The notes under the pieces were generated by a model. The model saw only the letters and a program-made list of their open reading frames with translations, had not been told where the DNA came from and did no database searches. Shown piece after piece: positions 32,764-44,300 of a stretch of 64,000 nucleotides of DNA. The position numbers were made by a program, and so were the translations under genes. Each line of letters starts with the position of its first letter. Positions within the stretch are counted from its first letter, which is position 1. This stretch comes from Mermis nigrescens. Lineage: Eukaryota; Nematoda; Enoplea; Mermithida; Mermithidae. Location: contig JAVLUZ010000602.1 of the NCBI GenBank assembly GCA_036768485.1, forward strand, positions 1-64,000, in the 5' to 3' direction.

Positions 32764-33689
32764 CATGAAATCAAATTTATTACATTTCTTCTCTTCAGCA
32801 AGATGCGTAATTGAGTATAGCAGCATAAAAAGGTAAATATTTTCTGATTTTTTCGCCGAATTTATCGCTTAGGTGCACTTTTTGCCTTCTAAATCGCTCA
32901 AAAGTACTCCAAGTTTAGTTAGACGTGGAGAACATGTCGAAATTTTTTTGGCGCTTTTCGCCGGAGTATTTATTTTCTCTATTTTGTTGTTAAATACAAA
33001 GATTGAGTATAGTTGGTTAGTTTTTAATGATATTGAAATCAGATATGCAGACAGTTTGCGTGATAGATTTCATGTATACTAATCGAATAAAGTAAAAATT
33101 CTTTTGGAAATTTTTAAGATTTCTTCCTCGCTAGTGTATATATAGAGCTCGTCGAAAAACGTGCAAAATTGCCTTTGTTTTGACCTATCTACCAATAGTT
33201 CCCAAGATATTCGACTTCAAAGTTTGTGATTCCCACTCCACCCGCCCTGAAAAATATCCTGTATACGGGGCTGCGCCTCCATATACTAACTTTGTGCAGG
33301 GGATGGCAGTTTTTCTCAAGAATTGTAGCTGTTATGGCGACAATGTCATCTGTACGAATTGGTTTGGCTGGTGGTACTTGATCGGTTGAGTCGCCCTGCG
33401 TAATATGCGGGCAGGGTGAATAGTCACACATGAACATTAGGGTACGGTAACATGGGGTTCTACTCTGATCAAAATTCGAGTAATTAGAGTTTGATCACTT
33501 GCAATACTTCAACTACAAAAGATTATTACATTATAAAGGTACTGATTTGTACTATCACATCTCCTCAATTGAAAATACTCTATGGCATCCTGCAATACGT
33601 TTTCTTTGGGAGCTATATAAATCTTTTAAGGCCCATTTTTTGTGATTAAAGTGACCCATCCGGTGATTCACTTTGACTGCAATGCTAAC

Positions 33690-34123
33690 CAGTGTTTTTT
33701 TGTACAAGGTCCGCTTGTACATGTACGAAGATGGTCCCTAAAAGTCTCTCTACAGCTTGTAGACACAAATTTTCGGGTATTATAATATGGTAAAGTAGCG
33801 ACTTTAGTGTGATAAAAACAGACTTTTTCGACCTTTGGTAGTGTATTTTAGGTAAATTCTGGGTTTCTGAGGGCAAAATCATTAAGAATCGTCTTAAAAC
33901 GGCGCGAAGCGCCGAAAAATTCAACATTTTCCCTTTTGAAATGCAATTTATGCTATTATAAAGATATTACTCATTTCGGCCCGAAGCGCCGGAAATTTTT
34001 GTGAATTTAAGACCTTTTTTGCAGTTTTTTGTTTTCCAGAAAATCTTTTTACACGTACAAAGACGGTCCGGAAAAGTCTTTATACATCGGGAAAAATTTT
34101 TGCCAAATACAAAAAAAACCGTG
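33690..34123 (+). mobile_element. hAT-type MITE, family 3, single-unit copy
   Basis: CAGTGTTTTTTTGTACAAGG to ATACAAAAAAAACCGTG, flanked by a perfect 8-bp duplication ATGCTAAC (33682-33689 and 34124-34131). At 434 bp it contains one copy of the unit found twice at 32017-32763, with two GAAGCGCC hairpins. Confidence 0.9.
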
Positions 34124-34618
34124 ATGCTAACTAGTGAATAAATTTGATTTATGGGTAGTGTTAGAGAATTTGCTGATCACCGAGAATTAATTATGATTCT
34201 AGATTATCGGAATATAAAGACCTACCGATTCTCAATCAGATGATTATGGAAATTCGCATGAAATCTCTTAAACAGAGGACTAAAAAATTTTTTGCAATGC
34301 AATTACGGGTAATGTTTTTGGTGTGGGTTACATTGATACCTTTTCAAATCTGAAATGACTAATTTGAAACTTGCTTGCAAATTATAAATTACAAATACAT
34401 GCTGCATGATCAAAATTAGCTCACTTGCGGTGGGTTACTTTGATCAGTTAGCATGGTGAAGATAGCAAAGGGGTGATGAAAGTAGTGGGGTGATCGAAGT
34501 GACCCAGGAGAAAAATGAAAATAGCATCAGAATTAATGTGCGATCAATGTTACCAGCCCTGATCAAAGTAACCAATAGGGTGATCAAAGTTACCCCCTAG
34601 AAAACGAAGCATCACTAC

Positions 34619-36185
34619 CAGTGATCGTACGGGGTCAGATTTTCACCCCCGATCGGAATCGGGGTCGGGATGAAAAACCCCGGTTTTCGGGGTCGGGGTC
34701 GGGGTTGAAGATTAACAATTAACATTGCATGATTACATACCAATTTGAAAAGGATAAAAACGATACCTTCACTTGTTTGTAGAGCATACTAATAAAGCTG
34801 GTTATGTTCAACATTTTATTTTCATTTCAAGTTCAAAAATGGTCTTAGCAGTTTAGCATTACTTTCAATTTTAATCACTAATCGCTCTCGCTTTTTCGTT
34901 TTCTTCCACAGTTTTTCCATAACGGTTTTCTATGGCGCACTGATTGCAGAGGAGCCAATGGCGCGGAGTGCCGAAAATTTTTGAAATTTTTACCGTTTTC
35001 ATGTAGAATTTACGCCTTTTCACTGACAAACATTCGGAAATCATAAGTGGCGCAAAGCATCAAGAAATTCAGTCATATTTTACCACCCTAAGACAATAAT
35101 CGGCGGTACTAAGCGCAGGAAAATTTTGACGTTTTTACTCTTGAAACTCAATTGATACCACTTAAATCAGACAGAACAGATAAACTAATTGCGGCGCGAA
35201 GCGCCGAAAATTTTTAAAAATTCCTAATCCTTTTACCTTTTCTGTCCTCCTAGAAATCTCTTTCAACATGTAGAACGAGATTGTACGGCTGGGGGTCTCG
35301 GAGTGGCGCTCAAGCGCCCCCAGCGAAGTCCAGAGCAGAACCCCTGAAAATTTGAAAAAAACTTCGCAACTAATAAGTCATTGAATGATGTATCAATGAG
35401 AATTTTGTTCTTACCATTTTCAGGCCCATTAGTGGCCTTCTTATTAACTAGTTCAGAAAACAGAAAATGCGCAAAAACATAAGAAAATTTGGCCTTTTCT
35501 TTCATTTAGAATAGAATTATGTGTCCTTGTAAAGAAAGATAAACAAAGCAGAGAATAGACAAATTGGTACGCAAACATTTTCGCACTTTTACTATTTTGT
35601 TCAACAAGCATGTGCAGTTTCATTCAATGAACCAATAGTGCATTAAATCACTAAAGTGCTGCGAAGTGCTGGATTATTTTAACAGATTCAAGCTTTTAAA
35701 TTCATTGGATCTGTATAACAATAAATAATAATGACTCGGCGCGAAGCGCTAGAAAATTTTGACGTTTGTGCCTTTTTAAAGTCAATGTTCCGGTCACATT
35801 GCGCCGGAAAGATCAACATAATTTCTGAAAAATTCCGGGGGGCATGTGCCTCCATCCCCCCGGCTACGCCTGTGATTCCGCAGTAATTTCGGCGCACTTC
35901 ATAATGGAAAATATGCGAACATGTATGTGAGTCTTAACAACATGGCGACCAGGCGTACTTTTCATGAAATATCGCGAGTGTCGAGTTTAACATATTAATT
36001 TTGCTGGTGAATGAATCGTCCTTGTTCCGAATTTATTTGCTATTTATACAATTCTTCTATGTACCAACAAATAAAATGCTATATTTCACCACCGAAAAAA
36101 GGTTCAACCCCGACTCGAAAAATCATGCCCCCGGTCGGGGTTTAGGCCGGGGTTTTTCGGGGTCGGGGTCCCCGTACGATCACTA
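34619..36185. mobile_element. Non-autonomous hAT element, 1.57 kb
   Basis: Ends CAGTGATCGTACGGGG and CCCCGTACGATCACTA with a perfect 8-bp duplication ATCACTAC (34611-34618 and 36186-36193). Subterminal GGGGTCGGGG repeats occur at both ends. The interior carries three GGCGCGAAGCGCC-type hairpins and no transposase reading frame. Ends and subterminal repeats resemble the element at 24937. Confidence 0.9.
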
Positions 36186-36524
36186 ATCACTACTCAACCA
36201 AATCGCTTGAGAACAAACACTTTTCAGCAAGATAGGTTAAGCACATAAAACCTCCTGGGACGGAAATATGAATTACATATTAAAAAGTTAAAAATCATGA
36301 TTTATTTAAAACTAAAAATGTTGCACTTAATTTTTCCTTACCATTTTGCAAATAAAGCAAAGCCAATAAGAATCTGCGAATTAAACCTTTCACTTGAGTA
36401 ACATTTACAAAAAGTAGAACCTGATTTTATCTGCTGGTTAAAGTTTTTCAGCCATTCGCGCAAAAGTGATCAAAGAAGCCCAGTAGCTCCCACGTTACCT
36501 CATGTAGAAAATTTTTTGATTACT

Positions 36525-36760
36525 CACAGGATGTTCTGCTGGGTTCAGAACGTTAGTTTAAGCACTATTTCGAGGTCTCTAGGCAACTTTTTTTCTGGGT
36601 CACTCCACCGAATTTTTCTTTTTGAATTTTTCTTTTTCAACATTAGGGTATACATATATAAATTTTTTTCGATCATTTCTAGGATGCTGTTCTGGGTTCA
36701 GAACGTTAGTTTAAGCACTGTTTTTGAGGTTTGTAGGGAATTTTTTCTGGGTCTAGTCTT
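36525..36760. repeat. Direct repeat, two units of about 140 bp
   Basis: GGGTTCAGAACGTTAGTTTA with AAGCACT, TTTCTGGGTC and neighbouring words occurs at 36541 and again at 36687 with the same spacing. The remainder up to 37160 holds nothing recognisable. Confidence 0.75.
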
Positions 36761-37169
36761 TGAATTTGTAACCCTAATCCTGCTTAGTTATGTGTATTCG
36801 TTGGTGCCAGCGCATGGGCTAAGCCTGGGATAAATGGGGCTAAATTTGTGAAGCGAGCGGAGCAATTTTTGCCCCATTTATGCCTTAGGCTTTTGGTCCA
36901 TGTCTGGCAGGCATCAATCTGGATTCTCAAGCAATAAATGGTTCACTTTAACATTGTTACTAACTCTTAGAAGCAGGTGGCATAGCCGATTGATTGACGC
37001 GTTGCGCTGTAGAGCGAGAGGTCTGAGGATTAAAACCCGACAACTGATAGTTTTCTCTATATTCGATGGGTGTTATATTGTATAAGTACCGAATTTTTTG
37101 ATTACACTTTGTCCGCTTGCAAATTAAATAAGTAATTAAATTTGCCATGTCGTCAGAACGAGACGAGAG

Positions 37170-37573
37170 CATACGTGTTCTTGTTGAGGAGTTTGACCCC
37201 CAGAATGGCAGCTGACCCCCCCCCCCCCCCCGCAAAATGGCTGCAACCCCCAGAATTGCCGATTTATCATAAAAGCTTGTAAAAGTTGCAAAAAATTTTC
37301 CCTTTAACCGTTTTTAGCTCATTTTTGGCTCACATTCTCAAAATTTTAAGCGCTTCGCGCTATGTACTCATTTTTTAATATATTTTGCTCAATTTACCAA
37401 ATTTTTTTGAGAATTTATTTACGTTTTATGTTCTAGAAAGAACGAGCATCGTCTGAAATGTCAAAAAAGGTCGTTTTTGACGTGTACCCTTCCTTTTTTA
37501 GCCCAAAAAAGGCACTTTTTAAAAAGTTTTTGGCTTGACCCCTCCCCCAGAATTCCCATGCTGTACATGTATG
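37170..37573 (+). mobile_element. hAT-type MITE, family 2, copy 1
   Basis: CATACGTGTTCTTG to CATGCTGTACATGTATG, flanked by gacgagag (37162-37169) and ggcgagag (37574-37581), 7 of 8 matching. Contains runs of C next to the left end and the AGCGCTTCGCGCT hairpin. Related to 44373-44782. From 37574 to 38340 I see no gene. Confidence 0.8.
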
Positions 37574-38375
37574 GGCGAGAGTCAATTTTTTTATTTTACG
37601 TGTTTTCTTCTGTTGTCTTTAGCACGTTACTTTAAGAAATAATTCAAAAACAGACAATTAGTCATGGGCGGACCCGTATCCAGGATTCTCAAAACAAGGG
37701 GGGACCAAAGAATAAATTTTGGTTTGCAAATTTTACTACCTACCCACCTTAGATACGGTAATGATAACCATCGGTTATAGGCTTAGGCTTATGCACAAGT
37801 TCAAGATGGCCAGGGAGCAGGGAAATCTTAGATTTACTTATATTACAGTAGGCTGTACTTTTCTGGTAAATTAGGTCGGAATCACATGAAAATGCAATAT
37901 TGTGGGCTAAATTAAAAATCACTGAACAGTAACTTTCGAAACCTTCAGATGGTAATACCCCCTTTCACCCCTCTCTATGTGCATTTATGTTCGGACCTAC
38001 GTATACATACATATGGAAAGTAATGATCCTTTTAAATTGTTAATACGTACGCTAAAAAAGAACTTATTTAAGATTTTTTGATTAATATAAAATTCAAGGA
38101 AATTTGTAAGGTCAGTGTTGTAAGAAGCTAACTTATCGAGAAAAAAATTTTTTTAAATTAATTTCTTCCTACCCCTGCCACCGAGACAAATTTTATTCGT
38201 GAAAAATCCGTCGATAGACCGAATGTCAGCGGCCTTTGTTCATGAATTCTTTTGATGTTTACTCGAACGTAATCGCTTTTAAATTTTTAATATATTTGTC
38301 TTAACCAACTTTACTTTAAATCTTTATTATAGGAGAACTAGTCTTCGATTATCTCTTTAAAATAAATCTTTAAAT

Positions 38376-41300
38376 ATGGTTTCGAGCCCAAGGATGACTT
38401 CTGGGTCACCGGGGAGGTGCAGCGATTGCTTGGGAAAAATACCGTACGCTTCGTTGATTTCTTTTTTGTTAACTGGAGTTGGCGTTGGTCTATTTTGTTC
38501 CGTTGGCTACAAAGCTATTAACATTTCGGTGCAGCAGTGGAACAAGGCCGAGTTTACACAGCAAGTATGTAAATTCGCCAACAAGTTAGTAAATCGCTGG
38601 CGAAAAATTGATAAAAGAATTTTATTTTGAAACTGCTCATGTTGTGCATGTCATATTGCAAAAATGAGGTTGCAATATGACATGCACAGCATGGGAATTC
38701 TGGGGGAGTAAAATTTTTAAAGTGATTATTTTCATCCCAGAAATGGTAGATACGCATCAAAAATTTCATTTTTGGGCATTTCTGACGTTGCTGTAGGTAT
38801 CCTTCTAAAGCATGAAAACCTATCACTGAAATTCGAAACACTTAATTCTTTTCTCACGATTTTTTTGCTGTTTAAACGACTAAAATGGTCAAAATAGCCT
38901 ATATAACGTTTTTTCTTGTTAATATCGCGTTTTTAAGGCATTTTTAGACGATTTCGACTGTATTATATCGCTTTTAACACTAAAAAAGTACATAAATTGA
39001 TCAATTTCGGGCGCTTTTTGAGTAAAAGGTACATAAAAGTAATAATCCGCCGGAGGAAATTTGATATTTTTACTGCTTTGACTTCAAGAATGATTCAAGA
39101 AACGTCCTGTCAACTCGAAATCGCCGGACATTACCTGACTGGCTGACCCTTTAGCGGGGGTAATTATTCCTTCCACTCACCCCTATGCGCATGCATGGTT
39201 TAAATAATTAGACCGTCTTGCCATCGTTAAGAAAATAAGACTTGATTTAGTGTAAAGCAAAGTAACATGTAATGTAAAATCTCAAAAGCAACTAGACATT
39301 TTTAGAATTGGAAACAAACCGGAGCATAGTTTGATTTGGACACCTTTTCAATTTTCCTCGAAATGCGTAATCATCCCAACAAATATAATGTACACTGATA
39401 AAATTTTCAATTTTCCTCGAAATGCGTAATCATCCCACAAATATAATGTACACTGATAAAATTTTGCATTGCAATGCGGATAACCATACATGTAAGGGAT
39501 CGAAATTTTGAAAAGTGGTCCCTGGCCATTTTTCGGGGAAGGGGGTAAATGAACTCAAATTTTAGGCTTATAGATGGCAAAAAAGCGCCCGAAAATGGTA
39601 AAAAAGGCTACTTTTCGCCAAAAGTCGCTGGGGGGCATACCTGTAAGAGGGGGTGGAGCCTAGGTGCGCAAGGTCCAACTTTTAGGGGGAACCGAAAATT
39701 GCTAGATAGCTTATGTGCTTCGTAAAAACGGCTCTATAGTCCTTTTGAGGTCAGAAAATTAGCCACATAGCCTTTTTGGTCTCAGAAAGCTAGCTATATA
39801 GCCATTTTGGATTCACAAACATGGCAATATAGCCATTTTTAGACTATTAATAGCTAAAAAATCTTTTTCGGAGTTGAGAAAATAGCCATATATATCCTTT
39901 TGAAACACAGAAAAGACAACTAAATAGCATTTACATATGTATGAGCTCAAAATACTATATAGCTAGTTAGCCCAAAAAGGCTGTATAGCTAATTTTCTTA
40001 GCCCAAAAAAGGCTATACAGCAATGATTTTTGGGCCAAAATCGCTGTATAGCTATCAGTTTTTCAAAGCTCAGGGATAATACCCCCTCACCCCCATGCTC
40101 CTGTATGATATGGGGATCCCCCCTTTCAAGTCAGCCGCCCCTCCCCCATTCTCCCAGAGCCAGAAAATTTTTGCACCCCTCCCCCGATTTTTAAAAAAAG
40201 TTGAATTTTTTTGCCGTTTCTAGGCGTTTTTTGGTCGTTTTTGGCCAAAAATTGGAGACCATTCACCCCTCTCCCTAAAAATGGCCGGGAACCCCCCTCC
40301 GAAAATTTCGAGCCGTTACATGTCTGGGGTGTCAAATATTTTCTAACGTTGTGATTTGGCGGGACGACCAACTTTGGGTGGAGGGATCATATCCTTTCAT
40401 CTTTTCTTACATATATGCTGATGAAATAAATGTATATACGGCTCGAAGTTTTGGGTAGGGGTCCCTGACCATTTTTAGGGGGTAAGTGATCACCAATTTT
40501 TGACGAAAAACACCTAGAAACGACCGAGTTTTTTCTTTTTTTTATATTTTTTTAAAATTGTTTTTTTTTAAATTTAAATTATTTTTTCCAGAAATCGGAG
40601 GGAGAAGAGGGAGTCAAAACTTTTTTGGCTTTGGAAGGGTAAGGAGGCGACCAGCTTTGGGTGGGGCATCCCTCATCCCTCTGTTACTTGTATGGCTGAT
40701 AAGGTTTCATAGGATTTTCACGCATTGTATTTCGGTAATTCGCGTATTTATTAAGCACGAAATACCGTTTTTGGACAAAGTGAAGACGATGTTCGTTCTG
40801 TTGTCGGCCGTTATGTTCGTTCTGACGCTTGTCTTACTGATTGTGGGCTGCTTGGCAACCGGTTCAACCCGCCAGCGCTTGTACAGCGGTTGGCGAGCTC
40901 GATTGGGCGGCCGCATCTCTTGCGCTTGTCTGCTTTTTCTTACCTACGCAGCCCTGCTTCTATGGCTGCCGGTATACTGTAGCCTTTATCTCAAACTTAC
41001 CGACTGACACAAGTTTACGGAATTGATTGATCCTGTCGTTTGTTTGATTGTCATTGCTTGTCGTGAGCATACGTGGGCAGCACCAAAATTCTGGGAGGTG
41101 CAAGATTTTTCAAAGGTCAAAAAATGGCCTTAAAAATGGTGGTATGGCGAAAAAGACAATCTCTATTGTTTCTCATCGAGCGCTATCCATTGGCATCAAA
41201 TCGAAAAATTCAGGAAAAAACGGAAAAAAATTTCAAAAATTGAATTCTGGGGATTTTGGTTTCTGGGGGAGTTCATACCTCCCCCAAACCCTCCCACTCC

Positions 41301-44300
41301 CCCTCACGCCCAGGTGTGGTCGTGAGTCGGTTTGTTCTGGATGCTTTAAAATTTTTTGTGAGGGCATTAGTCGACTATTTTTAGAAAAGGGCGATAAATG
41401 ACCTTCAATTTTTGGCTAAAATGTCAAAAAGACTCCTAAAAGTGCCAAAAACGCAAGTTTTTTTGCCGAAAATGTGGCGGGATGCAATTTCAAATTTAAG
41501 CCTTTACGTTTAATTTTCACTATGGTGTATCAACAAAATTGACCACTTTGGTAGCACGATGATTGCAATTAGAACAATCGGTCGCGTAAAATCTTTTTTT
41601 TTATTCAAAAATGTATCACAAAATGGTACAAATCAAATGAAAATGGAGCCATAATCTACTGGAAATAAAAAAGATTTAAAATGTAGTATTAGTGATACAA
41701 GAAGTAAATAAAATGTATGCATAAAAATGCAAAGAGAAGATATACGTATTATGAAAATAAATGTTGTGAAAACAAAAGAAAAAATGGAAGGAAAAGATGC
41801 AAAAATGTAAGATGGAAAAAGAGTAAATTCTTGGAAATTAAACCATAAAAAAGTTTAAAAATTTTCAGAAAGGCAGCCTTTACAATTTCATTCTACAAAA
41901 TGGTCTCACATTATGCGCCCAAATTTCAAAGCTTAACTACACCTTCAATTTTGTACGAAAATTTGATTGTTTTCCCTTGCTTTATACGTTTTTCTCGTTA
42001 TTGACACTTGAAATGTTTTTCACTCGATTTCTTTGAAGTTTATTCAAACTTTAAAAATAAACGACCCTAAAATATTTTCATCCTCATAAATCAACAAAAT
42101 TGCATCATTGAAGCGACTTCATCGTATAATTACAGTGCTCGCCATGACACATGACGCACTATAATCGTCAGATTTATATTAGATGATGCGTCGCGAGCGC
42201 CGTGTTTCGTCTATAATGCGCTATCATCTCTTTCTTATTATTATAGGATATTTATCTTTATCATGCCGTTAATCTGCAATTTAGCCATTAATATCGCCAA
42301 CAAGAGGGAAGCGCGCACGTGAATGCCGGAAGCGCGCACGTGAATGCCGGAAGCGCGCACGTGAATGCCGTTCTATATTCAGGCGAGTGCGCGCACGTGA
42401 ATGCTGTTCTATATTCAGGCACGTGCGCGCTTCCGGCATTGGCGCTATTAATAGCTAAATTGCGCCGTCCGCATCGCCAGATTAACGGCATAATACAGAT
42501 AAATATCCTATAATAATAAAAAAGAGATAATAGCGCATTATAGACAAACGCGGCGCTCGCGACGCATCATCTAATATAAATCTGACGATTATAGTGCGTC
42601 ATGTTTCATGGCGAGCACTGTATGTATTTCATTGAGACACTCATTAATTTAACAACGTTCAGAAGAGCAACAAATGATAGGACGATTAGAAAACACTTAT
42701 TCTTCGACTTTTCAATTAAATTTATATCAATTTCGAAACAGATTCATTAATCATTGTGTCAAAAATTGTGAGTTGATGAAATTTTAAGTTTTCTGAGAAG
42801 TTTTTTGAAATTTTGGGGAAAAATTTCGCAAACGCTCTTGTTGAATAAATATTATGGAAAAAATTAAATTTAAATAAAGTAAAGAATGGAAGTTATTGAA
42901 AAGGAACAAAATCGATTTTGATCAGCCCCATATCCGAGATTTTATTTCAGGTGTGCGCGAGTGGGAATTACCACCGTAGTTTTGAAATTTCTTATAATAT
43001 ATTCCGAAGCAATTTTACGTGATTACAGATTAATTAATTTTTATTAATATAATAATCAATTATTATAATTATATTAATAATAATTATAATAATTATTAAA
43101 ATTATGGCACAATTAATTATCATCAATCAATAATAATTATTTTTACATTATACATTACATTAAGACATAAACATTGAGTGGTCTGCCAAAATTTTTGGCA
43201 TTTTCACTCCCTTGATCTCGCTTCCGTAGCATTTTAGGGAAAAGTAGTACAAAGACGAATCAAAAACAATTTATGAAATTTTCGGTATTTTTCATCTCTT
43301 TTGAGCTAAATTTTATCCCCCTTTTGACGATAAAATATACAGAAAATTTTGAGTGACGAAAAATTCTATACAAAAAGAATTCGAATTAGATATAGGTAAG
43401 GTATGTACATATTAAATGGTACACGCCGAAAATGTGAATATTTTTACATTATGAAAACGTCAAAAACGTAAATGGTTTATTATATGGAAATTCTGTAAAA
43501 TTAACGGGAAATCCCCTCTTTTATCCCATACATCTAGCGGCTCAAAATTTTGAGAGAGGTAAATTAAGCCATCTTGGGGGAGTGAACAACCTAAATTTTT
43601 TAAATTGTAAAAAAGCACCTAAAAATGACCGAAAAATGTGAGTTTTTGACCAAAATTTGGAAACCGGGGGGAGGGTTAAAATCTCAGCCGGTTGGGGATG
43701 GGTAGCCCACCCACCCCTATTGGATGTATGCTCTACCCTTGGGTAAGGGCCTGGCATTGATACATAGATTTGTGTATTTTTTAAAGACACTTTTAATCGG
43801 ATTCGGGTTTATGTTTGTTTTATTTAAAAACAACTGAAAAAAATAAATCGAGGATCAAGCTGGGTCGATATAAATTCTTTTTAACGCGTCAATGTGACGG
43901 GTCAAGCAAATTTAATAGATTCGGGGACCAAGAACAATCTTTTTTGTTCGAAAGTGCAACTTATGCTGTTTTGGCTATTTTTAATTAATTTTTAACATTT
44001 CGTAATATCTAATTATTTAATCTCAAAATTTCATTGGTCAAAAAGAGAGCAAATATATTGTAAATAGCGGAAAAAATATCCGGCGTTGCTCTTTACGAAA
44101 TAAGAATTATCGGCGGAAATTATTAAGCTAAAGTACTATTTACTTAATCAAATTATTAATTAATTCAATTTTTAAATAATCCTAAAATGGAGGAGTGGCA
44201 CGAATTAGGTCGAAATTAAGAGGCAGTTTGTTTTTGTACTGAAAATTCTCAACAGTCGAAAAAGGGTCGAAATTGATCGTGCTAGGGGTCGCCATTTTTG

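Larger units (their letters stand above)
33436..36500. mobile_element. Outer element with GGTAACRTGGG ends, carrying two inserted hAT elements
   Basis: GGTAACATGGGGTTCTACTC at 33440 and the reverse complement of GTAGCTCCCACGTTACC at about 36500 form imperfect inverted ends, each next to TGATCA. The interior at 34480-34610 has many GGGTGATCAAAGTTACCCC-like words. The elements at 33690 and 34619 are inserted into it. No transposase frame is visible. Confidence 0.45.
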
